This document shows, piece after piece, positions 8,929-17,869 of a DNA stretch of 64,000 nt; the stretch's first letter is position 1; the number at the start of each line of letters is the position of its first letter. Source of the DNA: Altererythrobacter sp. CAU 1644 (GTDB taxonomy: Bacteria > Pseudomonadota > Alphaproteobacteria > Sphingomonadales > Sphingomonadaceae). Under the pieces are notes generated by a model that was not told where the DNA came from, did not search any database, and saw only the letters and a list, made by a program, of their open reading frames with translations. A program made the position numbers and the translations under genes. The stretch lies in assembly GCF_029623755.1 (NCBI RefSeq), contig NZ_CP121106.1:1189001-1253000 (forward strand), written 5' to 3'.

Positions 8929-10146
8929 ATGGCAGTCCTGCCCTTCCGCCCTACGCCCTTCTTTGCCAACAAGAACAGGGCGTTCTGGAACCTCCAGCTG
9001 GCCGGCTGGGGGGGAGCATTTCTGCTGCGCGCCATGTCGGCGCTGGCCAATGGACAATCGTGGGATTTGCTCGCCGTAATCCTGGTGACCACCATCACCG
9101 GCTTCTCGATCAGCCTGATCCTCTCGGTAATCTACCGCCAGCTGATCAATCGCCGCGCCTTGGTGACCTGGGGCGTCACCGGCCTGGTGCTGTTCGGCGC
9201 GGTCATCGTCCACGCCTCGATCGATGCATGGGTGCAGGGGATCTATTACGCCGGGATCCGCGAGACGACCTTCGCCCAGCGATTCATCGGCCTCAGCTAT
9301 ATCCCGCTGACGCTGCTCGGCGGCTGGAGCGCGCTCTATTACGCCACCAACTACTTCCTCACGATCGAGGAGCAGGCCGACCGGCTCGAACGGCTCGAGG
9401 CCCAGGCCACCAGTGCCCAGCTCGCCATGCTGCGTTACCAGCTCAACCCGCACTTCCTGTTCAACACGCTGAATTCGATCAGCACGCTGGTGCTGCTCAA
9501 GCAGACCGAGCCAGCCAATGCCATGCTGACCCGCCTTTCCTCGTTCCTGCGCCACACGCTGGTGACCCAACCGGGCAGCCAGGTGACGCTGGCGCAGGAG
9601 ATCGAGACGCTCAAGCTCTACCTCGGGATCGAGCGGATGCGGTTCGAGGAGCGGCTGCGCACTCGGTTCGAGGTCGAGGACGCGGCGTGCGATGCGCGGC
9701 TCCCGTCGATGCTGCTGCAGCCTCTGGTCGAGAACGCGATTAAATATGCCGTTTCGGCACAGGAGGAGGGTGCGGAAATCGCGCTGACCGCGCGAGTTGT
9801 CGGCGAGCGAGTGCGAATCACCGTGGAAGACAGCGGGCCGGGAGTCGATGGCGCCACTGACCGGGACCTGCTCACCTCACTGGAAAACCGGCCTGACGAA
9901 CCTATATCGACGGGGGTCGGGCTCGCCAATATCCGCAACCGGCTGATGCAGGCCTATGGCGAGAACCACCATTTCGAAACGCGGTCCGAACCCGGCGGCG
10001 GCTTCAGCGTCCTGATCGAGATCCCTTTCGAAATCGAACGGGCCGAGAGCCCCGAACCGTCGGCACAGCCCGCGCAATTGAAACCACCTGCCCCTGAGCC
10101 CGTTGTACCCCTGCAAGCGGGCCGCCCTATTGGAAGTAACGCATGA
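8929..10146 (+). CDS. LytS/YehU-type membrane sensor histidine kinase
   Basis: 405 residues. The N-terminal half has about four transmembrane segments (for example LLAVILVTTITGFSISLILS). The His_kinase (PF06580) box LRYQLNPHFLFNTLNSIS gives the phospho-accepting His near residue 175, followed by a HATPase region with LVENAIKYAV and GPGVDG. The stop overlaps the start of the LytTR regulator (ATGA), forming a two-component pair. The signal sensed is unknown. The C-terminus ends in a proline-rich tail. A second pair of the same type lies at 51186-53172. Confidence 0.92.
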   Translation: MAVLPFRPTPFFANKNRAFWNLQLAGWGGAFLLRAMSALANGQSWDLLAVILVTTITGFSISLILSVIYRQLINRRALVTWGVTGLVLFGAVIVHASIDAWVQGIYYAGIRETTFAQRFIGLSYIPLTLLGGWSALYYATNYFLTIEEQADRLERLEAQATSAQLAMLRYQLNPHFLFNTLNSISTLVLLKQTEPANAMLTRLSSFLRHTLVTQPGSQVTLAQEIETLKLYLGIERMRFEERLRTRFEVEDAACDARLPSMLLQPLVENAIKYAVSAQEEGAEIALTARVVGERVRITVEDSGPGVDGATDRDLLTSLENRPDEPISTGVGLANIRNRLMQAYGENHHFETRSEPGGGFSVLIEIPFEIERAESPEPSAQPAQLKPPAPEPVVPLQAGRPIGSNA

Positions 10147-10940
10147 CAATCCGAACTATCCTGGTCGATGACGAGAAGCTGGCTATCCAAGGCCTGCAGC
10201 TGAGGCTTGAACCGTTCGAGGACGTCGAGATCATCGGCACCTGCTCGAACGGTCGCGAGGCGATCCGCAAGATCAAGACCGAGAAGCCCGATCTCGTCTT
10301 CCTCGACATCCAGATGCCCGGTTTCGACGGGTTCTCGGTGGTCAAAGGCGTGATGGAAATCGAACCGCCGCTGTTCGTCTTCGTCACGGCCTTCGAAGAG
10401 CATGCCATCCGCGCCTTCGAAGCCAATGCGGTCAACTACCTGATGAAGCCGGTCGACGAGGACAAGCTGGCTGATACGATCGAGCGCGTCCGCCAGCGCC
10501 TGGCCGAGAAGAAGGGCGCAGACGAAGCCGAGAAACTGATGAACGTGCTGAGCGAAGTCGCGCCCGACAAGGCGGAAGAATTCGCCGATTCGGACGGCGA
10601 GAGCAGCGACCGCTTCGAGAAGCTCATCAACATCAAGGATCGCGGCCAGATCTTCCGCGTCGAGGTCGAATCGATTGAGCACATCGAAGCCGCGGGCGAC
10701 TACATGTGCATTTACACCGGCGACAATTCGCTGATCCTGCGCGAGACGATGAAGGATCTCGAGCGTCGGCTGGATCCGCGCAATTTCCAGCGCGTCCATC
10801 GCTCGACCATCGTCAACCTCAACCAGGTGCGCCAGGTCAAGCCACATACCAATGGCGAGTGCTTCCTGGTGCTTGAGAGCGGTGCGGAAGTGAAGGTTTC
10901 GCGCAGCTATCGCGACGTCGTGGCCCGCTTCGTTCACTGA
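10143..10940 (+). CDS. LytTR family response regulator
   Basis: 265 residues. The receiver domain (about 1-125) shows the acidic pocket VDDEKLA, phospho-acceptor Asp at 55 in LVFLDIQMPG, and Lys in YLMKPVDEDKL. A charged linker (about 125-160) connects to a LytTR DNA-binding domain (about 160-265) with IEAAGDYMCIYT, FQRVHRSTIVNL and KVSRSYRDVV. It is coupled to the kinase upstream by a 4-bp overlap. Such regulators bind direct repeats upstream of targets; no targets are evident in the window. Confident in the family and the pairing. Confidence 0.93.
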   Translation: MTIRTILVDDEKLAIQGLQLRLEPFEDVEIIGTCSNGREAIRKIKTEKPDLVFLDIQMPGFDGFSVVKGVMEIEPPLFVFVTAFEEHAIRAFEANAVNYLMKPVDEDKLADTIERVRQRLAEKKGADEAEKLMNVLSEVAPDKAEEFADSDGESSDRFEKLINIKDRGQIFRVEVESIEHIEAAGDYMCIYTGDNSLILRETMKDLERRLDPRNFQRVHRSTIVNLNQVRQVKPHTNGECFLVLESGAEVKVSRSYRDVVARFVH

Positions 10941-10949
10941 CGATTTGCG

Positions 10950-10967
10950 AAGCCGCAACCGCGGCTT
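10950..10967 (+). terminator. Small hairpin after the LytTR regulator gene
   Basis: AAGCCGC / GCGGCTT, a perfect 7-bp stem with an AACC loop, nine bases after the stop. There is no T-run after it, so it may be only a weak or Rho-assisted terminator. The rest of the space to nadC has a second small dyad, CGGTC / GACCG, at 11028-11044. Confidence 0.35.
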
Positions 10968-11058
10968 GGTCCTCAGCGCTCTTCCCTCGCTTCGCTCTGC
11001 GCGCCTGCGGGTGCACGGTCGTGCTTGCGGTCACTTCGCGACCGGCTATTGAGAACCG

Positions 11059-11919
11059 ATGACATTTTCGCTCCCCGGCTTCGACCTTGCCGCATTCGTG
11101 CGCGAGACTTTGGCAGAAGACCTCGGCGAAGGGCTGCCCGGCGGAGGGCACGACGTCACCAGCGAAAGCGTGATCCCAGCCGATGCGCGCTTTGCCGGCG
11201 TGATGGACACGCGTGACGCCATCCACGTCGCAGGCCTGCCGGTGGCCGAAGCCTTCTTCCGCGCGCTCGATCCCGAGATGGATATCGCGATCCTCGTCGA
11301 GGAAGGCGCAAGCGTGGTTGCCGGAACCGACCTGATGCGGCTCACCGGCAATGCCCGCGCCATGCTGACCGCCGAGCGCAGCGCCTTGAACACGGTGCAG
11401 CACCTCTCAGGCATTGCCACCATGGTCGCCGAGTATGTCTCGGCGATGGACAATTCCGATTGCACGCTGCTCGACACGCGCAAGACCATTCCGGGCCTCA
11501 GGCATCTCGAGAAATACGCGGTGCGCATGGGCGGCGGCGCCAACCACCGCATGGGGCTGTGGGACGCGGCGATGATCAAGGACAATCACGTTCTCGTCGC
11601 CGGCTCGGTGGGCGAGGCGGTGCGCCGCGCCGTCGCGGCCGGCGTGAAGGACATCATCTGCGAAGTCGACCGGCTCGACCAGATCGAGCCTGCACTTGCA
11701 GCAGGCGCCACCCGCCTGCTGCTCGACAATATGGACCCGCCCGCCCTCCGCGAAGCCGTAGGCATTGTGGCTGGCCGGGTTCCGACCGAGGCCAGCGGCG
11801 GGATCAACCTCGACACCATCAAGGCCAAGGCCGCGACTGGGGTGGACTACGTTTCGGTCGGTCGGCTGACCCAAAGCGCGCCTGCCGCCGATATCGGACT
11901 GGACTTCACGCCCTTATGA
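11059..11919 (+). CDS. nadC: Nicotinate-nucleotide diphosphorylase (carboxylating)
   Basis: 286 residues, the usual length for NadC/QPRTase. It converts quinolinate and PRPP to nicotinate mononucleotide, CO2 and PPi in de novo NAD synthesis. Diagnostic segments are ERSALNTVQHLSGIAT, DTRKTIPGLRHLEKYAV, GGGANHRMGLWDAAMIKDNH, EVDRLDQ, LLDNMDP and ASGGINLDTI near the C-terminus. Cytoplasmic. The stop overlaps the start of the RNase T2 gene by 4 bp (ATGA), and the other NAD genes are not in the window. Confidence 0.96.
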   Translation: MTFSLPGFDLAAFVRETLAEDLGEGLPGGGHDVTSESVIPADARFAGVMDTRDAIHVAGLPVAEAFFRALDPEMDIAILVEEGASVVAGTDLMRLTGNARAMLTAERSALNTVQHLSGIATMVAEYVSAMDNSDCTLLDTRKTIPGLRHLEKYAVRMGGGANHRMGLWDAAMIKDNHVLVAGSVGEAVRRAVAAGVKDIICEVDRLDQIEPALAAGATRLLLDNMDPPALREAVGIVAGRVPTEASGGINLDTIKAKAATGVDYVSVGRLTQSAPAADIGLDFTPL

Positions 11920-12617
11920 TCGGGCGGGCGGCCATTACCCTCGTTGCAATCCTGCTTCCGGCCGCGGCCTCGGCCCAGGCCTACCAATGCCGCATGCCAC
12001 GCGCGGTCACGCCGCCGACTGCCGAGCGATCGGGCCCGGTCCGCCAGCTGCCCGTCACCGGCTACACCATGGCAATCAGCTGGAGCCCCGAGTTCTGCCG
12101 CGGACGCGAGGGCAACCGCGCGCAGGCCCTGCAATGCTCCGGGCGCAACGGCCGCTTCGGCTTCGTCCTCCACGGGCTATGGCCTGAGGGCGGGAGAACC
12201 TGGCCGCAATGGTGCCCGACCACGCGGCGCCCCACCAATGCCGCCATCGCCGGCCAGCTCTGCCGCAGCCCCTCTGCCGCCCTCGTCACGCACCAATGGG
12301 CCAAGCACGGCAGCTGCATGGTCAGACGACCCGATACATACTTCCGGGTTTCGAACATCCTGTGGGATAGCTATCGCTTGCCGGACTACGATCGCATCTC
12401 GCGCCGCGATGACTTAACTGTCGGCGATATTCGCGGGGCGTTCGTCGAAGCCAATCCCGGCTGGACGGCCGAGGCGGTCGGTGTGCATCTCAATGACCGC
12501 GGCTGGCTCAAGGAATTGAAGCTCTGCTATTCGAAGCGCTTCCGCCCGGCCCACTGCGACAAGGCACGCTTCGGTGCCGGGGATGGCGTGAAGGCCAAGA
12601 TCTGGCGAGGTTTTTGA
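11916..12617 (+). CDS. Ribonuclease T2 family protein with altered catalytic motif
   Basis: 233 residues with a signal peptide (ITLVAILLPAAASAQA), so a periplasmic or secreted RNase. Conserved sequence 1 is present as FVLHGLWPEG with catalytic His at residue 86. Conserved sequence 2 reads THQWAKHGSC, giving His126, Lys130 and His131, but residue 127 is Gln where the family normally has the catalytic Glu. Several cysteines suggest disulfides. The family makes 2',3'-cyclic ends in RNA; activity may be reduced here. It overlaps nadC by 4 bp and is followed closely by an SMI1/KNR4 gene. Confidence 0.88.
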   Translation: MIGRAAITLVAILLPAAASAQAYQCRMPRAVTPPTAERSGPVRQLPVTGYTMAISWSPEFCRGREGNRAQALQCSGRNGRFGFVLHGLWPEGGRTWPQWCPTTRRPTNAAIAGQLCRSPSAALVTHQWAKHGSCMVRRPDTYFRVSNILWDSYRLPDYDRISRRDDLTVGDIRGAFVEANPGWTAEAVGVHLNDRGWLKELKLCYSKRFRPAHCDKARFGAGDGVKAKIWRGF

Positions 12618-12622
12618 GCGCC

Positions 12623-13249
12623 ATGGATTTCGATGCGATCCGTGAGAAGCTGGCGGCCCTTGCCGAGCGCGAATGGCCCGAGAACTGGGGTGCGCGTGAA
12701 CAGGGCGAAACGACAGACTTCTATGGTTGGTCGCACCACTATCGCATGGAACCGACGGCTTCCGAGCACCAGGTCGCTGCGTTTGAACAAGCTCATGGCG
12801 TCACCCTGCCGGAGGATTATCGAAAATTCCTGATCGAGCTCGGCAATGGCGGGGCAGGGCCCGGATACGGCATCTTCCCCCTTGGTGAGGGTGAGGAGGA
12901 GCAGCTTCCTCAAGAGTTGCTGCAAAACCTGTCAACGGACTTCAGCCTGATCGACACCTGGAACGAGAGCCGCCTCGCTGTCGGACGGGGCGACAACGAC
13001 TCCATTCCGGACGAAGATTACTATTCCTGCTCGGTGATCGCTGGCGCCATCGAGATCGCGACAGATGGCTGCGCCTTGTTCTACCTGCTCGTCGTTTCCG
13101 GGCCGGGCAAAGGCCAGATCTGGTTCGACAAGCGCGCCGACGGCGAAGGGGTCGTGCCGGTCCGCGACGAGCGCGGAGCGATCCTGACCTTCGGCCCATG
13201 GTACCAGCGCTGGCTTGACGACGCCTTTCGGCGATGGACCGGCGGCTAG
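12623..13249 (+). CDS. SMI1/KNR4 family protein
   Basis: 208 residues from ATG 12623; a TTG at 12614 overlapping the previous stop region is the alternative. The segment from about residue 45 (ASEHQVAAFEQAHGVTLPEDYRKFL followed by NGGAGPGYGIFPL, given here in parts) is the classic SUKH/SMI1-KNR4 pattern. In bacteria this fold often serves as an immunity protein against polymorphic toxins, but many members are solitary and of unknown role. No toxin is adjacent: the previous gene is a T2 ribonuclease, which is not a known partner. Cytoplasmic, with no signal peptide. Confidence 0.87.
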   Translation: MDFDAIREKLAALAEREWPENWGAREQGETTDFYGWSHHYRMEPTASEHQVAAFEQAHGVTLPEDYRKFLIELGNGGAGPGYGIFPLGEGEEEQLPQELLQNLSTDFSLIDTWNESRLAVGRGDNDSIPDEDYYSCSVIAGAIEIATDGCALFYLLVVSGPGKGQIWFDKRADGEGVVPVRDERGAILTFGPWYQRWLDDAFRRWTGG

Positions 13250-13252
13250 ACG

Positions 13253-13708
13253 CTAGCGACGCTCCCTGAAAAACCCGCGCAGCAACTCCGCTGCCTCTGC
13301 CTCGCCCATGCCCGAATAAACCTCAGGTGCGTGCAGGCATTGCTCCTGTTCGAACACGCGCGCGCCATGCTCCACTGCACCCCCCTTGGGATCGGGCGCC
13401 GCATAATAGAGCCGGGCGATCCGGGCATGGCTGATCGCCCCGGCACACATGGCGCAGGGTTCGAGGGTCACGTGGAGGTCGCAATCGGTCAGCCGCTCCT
13501 GCCCAAGCCTTTCCGCTGCCATCCGGAGTGCACGGATCTCGGCATGGCCGGTGGGATCGGGTGGCTCCCGCGTCTGGTTCGCCGCCACCGCGATTATCTC
13601 GCCCCCGCGCACAACCACCGCGCCGATCGGAACCTCACCCTGAGCGCCTGCTGCACGCGCGGCATTGAGCGCCTGGCGCATCGCGTCGGGGATCGGCCAC
13701 CTGTTCAT
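13253..13708 (-). CDS. tadA: tRNA adenosine(34) deaminase TadA
   Basis: 151 residues. The zinc deaminase signature is complete: HAE at 55-57 (GHAEIRAL) and PCAMC at 84-88 (LEPCAMCAGAI). The enzyme converts A34 to inosine in tRNA-Arg(ACG), an essential wobble modification. Length and the N-terminal GEVPIGAVVV segment fit TadA rather than other CMP/dCMP deaminases. It converges with the SMI1/KNR4 gene with 3 bp between stops, and diverges from rpmB across a 164-bp promoter region. Confidence 0.93.
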   Translation of the reverse strand: MNRWPIPDAMRQALNAARAAGAQGEVPIGAVVVRGGEIIAVAANQTREPPDPTGHAEIRALRMAAERLGQERLTDCDLHVTLEPCAMCAGAISHARIARLYYAAPDPKGGAVEHGARVFEQEQCLHAPEVYSGMGEAEAAELLRGFFRERR

Positions 13709-13762
13709 GGATACAGGGCGCTAAACTCAACCTGCGAAAGGCGCAACAAGGTGACGATATGC

Positions 13763-13791
13763 TTGACGATTCGGGAGGCCACCGCTATGCG
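13763..13791 (+). promoter_or_regulatory. Candidate sigma-70 type promoter for rpmB
   Basis: TTGACG at 13763-13768, 17-bp spacer, TATGCG at 13786-13791, about 80 bp upstream of the rpmB start. The match is good for -35 and moderate for -10. No experimental support. Confidence 0.4.
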
Positions 13792-13872
13792 CGCCGCTTT
13801 CCGGGATAACCCGAGCAACTGGGTGGCCGAATCAAATGGCCCGCCCCTTATTGTGAACGAACGAGAGATACC

Positions 13873-14160
13873 ATGTCGCGCATCTGCGAACTGACCGGCA
13901 AAGGCCGCCAGGTCGGCCACAATGTGAGCCACGCCAACAACAAGACCAAGAAGGTTTTCCTGCCGAACCTGCAGAACGTCACGCTGCTGAGCGAGAAGCT
14001 CGACCGCAGCTTCAAGTTCCGCGTTTCGACGCAGGGCCTGCGTTCGGTCGAGCACAATGGCGGCCTCGACAACTGGCTGCTCAAGACTTCGGACGACAAG
14101 CTTTCGGCGAACGCGCTGAAGGTGAAGCGCGAGCTCAAGAAGGCGCTCGCAGCAGCCTAA
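13873..14160 (+). CDS. rpmB: 50S ribosomal protein L28
   Basis: 95 residues, the long alphaproteobacterial form of L28. Recognised by [24 protein letters not shown], a RRF-like FLPNLQNV segment, and [16 protein letters not shown], ending with a Lys-rich tail [13 protein letters not shown]. It is a component of the large ribosomal subunit. Single-gene transcript: a candidate promoter lies upstream and a strong terminator follows at 14196. No rpmG neighbour is present, which is common in this order. Confidence 0.97.
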   Translation: MSRICELTGKGRQVGHNVSHANNKTKKVFLPNLQNVTLLSEKLDRSFKFRVSTQGLRSVEHNGGLDNWLLKTSDDKLSANALKVKRELKKALAAA

Positions 14161-14195
14161 TCCTTCCGGCTTTCTGGCCTTCAGGAACAGCAGGA

Positions 14196-14224
14196 GCGTG
14201 CAGGGGCAACCCTGCGCGCTTTTT
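14196..14224 (+). terminator. Rho-independent terminator of rpmB
   Basis: Ten-base-pair stem GCGTGCAGGG / CCCTGCGCGC (one G-T pair) with GCAA tetraloop, followed directly by TTTTT. It lies 35 bp after the rpmB stop and also close to the end of the convergent phytase-like gene. Confidence 0.85.
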
Positions 14225-14229
14225 CGCGT

Positions 14230-15231
14230 CTATCGGGCCGTTTGGGCCGGATCCCAGCGTAGGCGGTAGAGCAGCGTACGCTGGAGCACGGCCCCATTGT
14301 CGTCCGAGATCAGCCAAAGCGTGTAGCTGCCGTCGCTATTCTCGATGGCAGCGAGTCCCTCGAAATTGTCCGAAGGCATATCATTGGGGAGCCCCGCAAG
14401 GGGAGTGGTGGTCCAGACCGAGCCTTCTTCGATCTCCGTGGGTTCGCCAATGGCGAAACGGATCGCAAACCTGGGCGGCAGGTAGTTCTCGATCGCGCGC
14501 AACAGGACAATCACCCTGCCATCGGCAAGCGCCGCGAGATCGGTCGCCCGGAAACCCGGCGGCGGCGAGAAGGTAAACTCGATCGCTTCGGCCCCTTCGA
14601 CCGGGTCGCCATTGAACAGCAGCCCAGGGAAGCCGTCGCCTACCCAGCCAGGAGCGGTCTCCCCGATCACCAGAAACCTCCCGTCGGCAAGTCGCGCCAT
14701 GGCTTCAGGGCCGCGATTGCCTGGCCAGCGCCGCATGCCCGCCGGCTCGGCGATCTTGAGTTGGCCGAAGCCGGGGGCGGATCGCTCGATCGAGTTCGAC
14801 CCCTCATATCCGATCCAGATCTGGCCGCTCGCGGGATCGAATTCGATCGATTCAGCGTCGACGAGGTGCTTGTTGCGCAGGTTGGCACGCGGCAGCGGGC
14901 CGAACTCTGGCGCCTGCCGCGGGCGCTCAGGGTCGAATCGCAGCCATCCGCCCTTGTCGCTCACCGCCAACAGATCGGTCGACCCCAGGGCCGCGATCCC
15001 CGAATAGCCACCGAAATATTCGTTCGGGCTGGAGAGGTGCCAGATATTCTCGACCGCCAGGCCGCCGCCGAGCGCGCGCTGCGGAATGTCGAGCGGAACG
15101 ATATCGAGGATCGGTCGCAGATCGGGTTCGGTCGTTGCCGTACGCACGAATGTCCCCGGCGCGAGCGCCAGCGCAACGATGGCGAGCAGCACCAGGCGGC
15201 GGATCGAGCGGGGTTGCAGGCGGGTGATCAA
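14230..15231 (-). CDS. Esterase-like activity of phytase family protein, secreted
   Basis: 333 residues from a TTG at 15231 that overlaps the stop of the M23 gene (TTGA); no ATG or GTG gives a better start, and longer frames run inside the M23 gene. An N-terminal signal (LVLLAIVALALAPG) is followed by a beta-propeller-like body with YSGIAALGSTDLLAVSDKGGW, DAESIEFDP, RGPEAMARLADGRFLVIGE and SDNFEGLAAIE. These are hallmarks of the phytase-like esterase family PF13449. The activity is not established for bacterial members. Periplasmic, last gene of the xseA-led leftward operon. Confidence 0.85.
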   Translation of the reverse strand: MITRLQPRSIRRLVLLAIVALALAPGTFVRTATTEPDLRPILDIVPLDIPQRALGGGLAVENIWHLSSPNEYFGGYSGIAALGSTDLLAVSDKGGWLRFDPERPRQAPEFGPLPRANLRNKHLVDAESIEFDPASGQIWIGYEGSNSIERSAPGFGQLKIAEPAGMRRWPGNRGPEAMARLADGRFLVIGETAPGWVGDGFPGLLFNGDPVEGAEAIEFTFSPPPGFRATDLAALADGRVIVLLRAIENYLPPRFAIRFAIGEPTEIEEGSVWTTTPLAGLPNDMPSDNFEGLAAIENSDGSYTLWLISDDNGAVLQRTLLYRLRWDPAQTAR

Positions 15232-16172
15232 TCGGACGAATCGAGGAATAGCAGCGGGTCGAGCCGCGCGTCGTTCCACTTGAGGCCCCAATGCAGGTGT
15301 GGGCCGGTGGCGCGCCCGCTTGCACCGATATTGCCGATATGCTGGCCCTGCCTGACGCTCTGTCCCTCGCTCACGACGAGGCGCGAAGCATGAAGGAAAG
15401 CGCTATTGAGACCCTGCCCATGGTCGATAATGAGCAGATTCCCTTCGAGCGAGAAATCCTGCACCGCCAGCACGACCACGCCATCGGCAGGTGCGACGAA
15501 CGGCGTGCCGCTCTCGCCCGTGGTGATGTCCATGCCCGAATGGTAGCTGCCCGGTTCGCCGCGATAGATGCGTTGCGCGCCGAACCGCCCCGAAACGCGC
15601 CCCTTCACCGGCCAGATGAAGTCCTGTCGCCAACCCTCGGCCGCGGTCTGCTTGGCCCGCGCCGCGCCGATCGCGGCAAGTTCGGGTCGGCGGCGGGCGA
15701 GAAAGGCCTCGCTCGGCCCGCTTGGGCGCCGCGCCACGTTGATATGTTCGATATTCCAGGCGCGCGGCGTGATCGCGACCGTAACGAGGTCTTCCCGGCC
15801 GCCCGCAATTTGCGCGCGCAGCACTGCTTCGCTTCCGGCATCGCGATCGAAGGCCGCGAAAAACCGGCCCTTATCGTCGAGCGCCAGCGGCGTTCCGTTG
15901 AGCAAAGCCTCTTCAGTGCCTGCCGGAGCCTGGCCCCGGATCCACCCGCCCTGCGTCAATTCGCCTTCGTAGAGAAAGGTCGCCGGTCCCGCCGGCGTCG
16001 CGACCGGAGCGGGCGCCGGAGCGACTGGCGCGGGGGGCGTCATCGATGCTGACGGCGTCGCGGTGGGCGGCGCCTGCTCGACTTCGGCGTTTTCAGCCTG
16101 GCCAGCCGTACATGCGGCGAGCAGCGCCAGCGCGCCGACAATCGCGGCATGACGCATGGAGAGCCGGATCAC
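15228..16172 (-). CDS. M23 family peptidoglycan endopeptidase lipoprotein
   Basis: 314 residues. The N-terminus carries a lipobox (ALLAAC), so it is probably anchored in a membrane facing the periplasm. A low-complexity Pro/Ala/Thr linker follows. The C-terminal LytM domain has SYHSGMDI (first zinc His and Asp), FLHASRL and ATGPHLHWGL, so all catalytic ligands are present and it should be an active DD-endopeptidase rather than an EnvC-like activator. It overlaps DUF2093 upstream (ATGA) and the phytase-like gene downstream (TTGA). An alternative start at MRHAAIVG is possible. Confidence 0.92.
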   Translation of the reverse strand: MIRLSMRHAAIVGALALLAACTAGQAENAEVEQAPPTATPSASMTPPAPVAPAPAPVATPAGPATFLYEGELTQGGWIRGQAPAGTEEALLNGTPLALDDKGRFFAAFDRDAGSEAVLRAQIAGGREDLVTVAITPRAWNIEHINVARRPSGPSEAFLARRRPELAAIGAARAKQTAAEGWRQDFIWPVKGRVSGRFGAQRIYRGEPGSYHSGMDITTGESGTPFVAPADGVVVLAVQDFSLEGNLLIIDHGQGLNSAFLHASRLVVSEGQSVRQGQHIGNIGASGRATGPHLHWGLKWNDARLDPLLFLDSSD

Positions 16173-16378
16173 GCCTCGTCCGTCAGGCGTTTGGTTGCCG
16201 CCTCAGCGCTGGCGTAGGCCTCCTGTCGGGCAGCACTCCAGTAACGCAGTTCCTCAAGCGGGATCGCCTCGCCGGTAACCGCGCAATAGACATGCTGGCC
16301 GGGGCGCAGCACGCGGAAATCATTGGGGCCGTAGTGAAGCTTCGCCCCGTCGTCGCTCGATGACATCAACATATCCAA
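16169..16378 (-). CDS. DUF2093 domain protein
   Basis: 69 residues. The core LHYGPNDFRVLRPGQHVYCA and ITGEAIPLEELRYWS-like segment (here VTGEAIPLEELRYWSAARQEAY) match DUF2093, a small alphaproteobacterial family often found beside xseA. A single conserved Cys is seen. Function unknown. It lies 30 bp downstream of xseA and overlaps the M23 gene by 4 bp. Confidence 0.88.
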   Translation of the reverse strand: MDMLMSSSDDGAKLHYGPNDFRVLRPGQHVYCAVTGEAIPLEELRYWSAARQEAYASAEAATKRLTDEA

Positions 16379-16408
16379 TCCCTTAGCAAAGCGCTGCTAG
16401 CCCGACAA

Positions 16409-17869
16409 TTAACCGAACAGGTCGTCCTGCTTCGGGACGGGTTTGGCAGCCTGCGGCTTAGGCTTGCGCCTGGGCGCGGGCGCACCGCCCTGCGTCACCT
16501 CGAGCACGCCATCGGCAAACTGCAGGCGCATCGCTGCGTGCTTCTCGGCTGCAGCCTTGCGCGTCAGCGCTGCACCGTCGAGATCGCGGACGATGGCATA
16601 GCCGCGTTCGAGCGGCTTTTCCGGATGGAACTGGCTTGCCAGCCGCCACAGCGCGTCGAGCCCCTCGCGCTTCTGCGCCAGGGGGCGGGTGACGAGGGTG
16701 GGCACGAGGCGTGCGCTCTGAAGGCGGCGCTGGCCGTCGCGCAAGCCCCGCTCGAGCACGTGGGGAGAGAGGCGCGCAGAAAGCCCCGCCAGCTTCTCGC
16801 GTCCACCTGCTGAACGGTCGATCAGCGCGCGGCGCAGGCGCTCGGACAATTCATCAAGCCGTTGTGCTTGCGGCTGGAGAAGTTGCTCCGGCCGCGGCAT
16901 CCGGCGCACGCGGGCTTCGAGCCGTTCGCGCCCCAGTTCGATCGGGCGATAGACCGCGCGGCGCTGGCGATTGGCAAAGCCCGCCACTGTTGCCGCCAAG
17001 TCGGCCCGCACCGGCACCGCCATTTCGGCTGCTGCGGTGGGAGTCGGCGCGCGCCGGTCGGCGGCATGGTCGGCAAGCGTGGTATCAGTTTCGTGCCCGA
17101 CCGCGGAAATCACCGGAATGGTACACTCGGCGATAGCGCGAACCAAGATCTCCTCGTTGAAGCTCCACAGGTCCTCGATCGAGCCGCCACCACGCGCGAC
17201 GATGACGAGATCGGGTCTAGGGATGCCATTATCGCCCGAAAGGCCAGAAAAGCCGCGGATCGCCTGCGCGACCTGCTCGGCCGACCCCTGCCCCTGGACC
17301 AGCACGGGCCACACAAGGACATGCGAAGGGAAGCGATCGGCCAGCCGGTGGAGGATGTCCCGAATAACCGATCCGGTTGGCGAAGTGACGACGCCGATCG
17401 TCCGCGGGAGGAACGGCAGGGCCCGCTTGCGCTCGCGTGCAAACAGCCCCTCGGCCTCGAGCCGCTTCCGCGTCTTCTCGAGCAGGGCGAGCAGCGCCCC
17501 CTCGCCGGCGATCTCGAGGCTGTCGATCACGATCTGGTATTTCGAGCGCCCCGGATAGGTCGTGAGCTTGCCCGAGGCGATCACCTCCAGCCCATCCTCG
17601 GGCACGAAGGCGAGCCGCCCGGCATTGCCGCGCCACATTACCCCGTCGATCACCGCCTTCTCGTCCTTGAGCGCGCAGTAAAGATGGCCCGAGGCCGCAC
17701 GCTTCACGCCCGACAACTCGCCGCGCAGCCGCACGAAGCCGAAGCGATCCTCGACCGTCCGCTTGAGCGCGGCGGAAATCTCGCTGATTGTCAGCGGCTC
17801 GGCGTTGTCGCCCTCGGTCGAGCGCGCTACCAGCCCACCAGAATCTTCGGAATTGTCGGGAGCGGCCAT
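16409..17869 (-). CDS. xseA: Exodeoxyribonuclease VII large subunit
   Basis: 486 residues. The N-terminal OB-fold region begins near [19 protein letters not shown]. The central catalytic part includes [80 protein letters not shown] (listed here as landmarks), and the C-terminus is coiled-coil and basic, ending DDLFG. With XseB it degrades single-stranded DNA. Its ATG is 17869-17867 and overlaps the ATG of divergent purD (17868-17870) by two bases; no other plausible start was found. Confidence 0.95.
   Translation of the reverse strand: MAAPDNSEDSGGLVARSTEGDNAEPLTISEISAALKRTVEDRFGFVRLRGELSGVKRAASGHLYCALKDEKAVIDGVMWRGNAGRLAFVPEDGLEVIASGKLTTYPGRSKYQIVIDSLEIAGEGALLALLEKTRKRLEAEGLFARERKRALPFLPRTIGVVTSPTGSVIRDILHRLADRFPSHVLVWPVLVQGQGSAEQVAQAIRGFSGLSGDNGIPRPDLVIVARGGGSIEDLWSFNEEILVRAIAECTIPVISAVGHETDTTLADHAADRRAPTPTAAAEMAVPVRADLAATVAGFANRQRRAVYRPIELGRERLEARVRRMPRPEQLLQPQAQRLDELSERLRRALIDRSAGGREKLAGLSARLSPHVLERGLRDGQRRLQSARLVPTLVTRPLAQKREGLDALWRLASQFHPEKPLERGYAIVRDLDGAALTRKAAAEKHAAMRLQFADGVLEVTQGGAPAPRRKPKPQAAKPVPKQDDLFG

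Noticed and set aside
12614..13249. RNase T2 plus SMI1/KNR4 as a toxin-immunity pair
   Set aside because: The T2 protein has an ordinary signal peptide and nadC linkage, lacks toxin-delivery domains, and SMI1/KNR4 proteins are often solitary.
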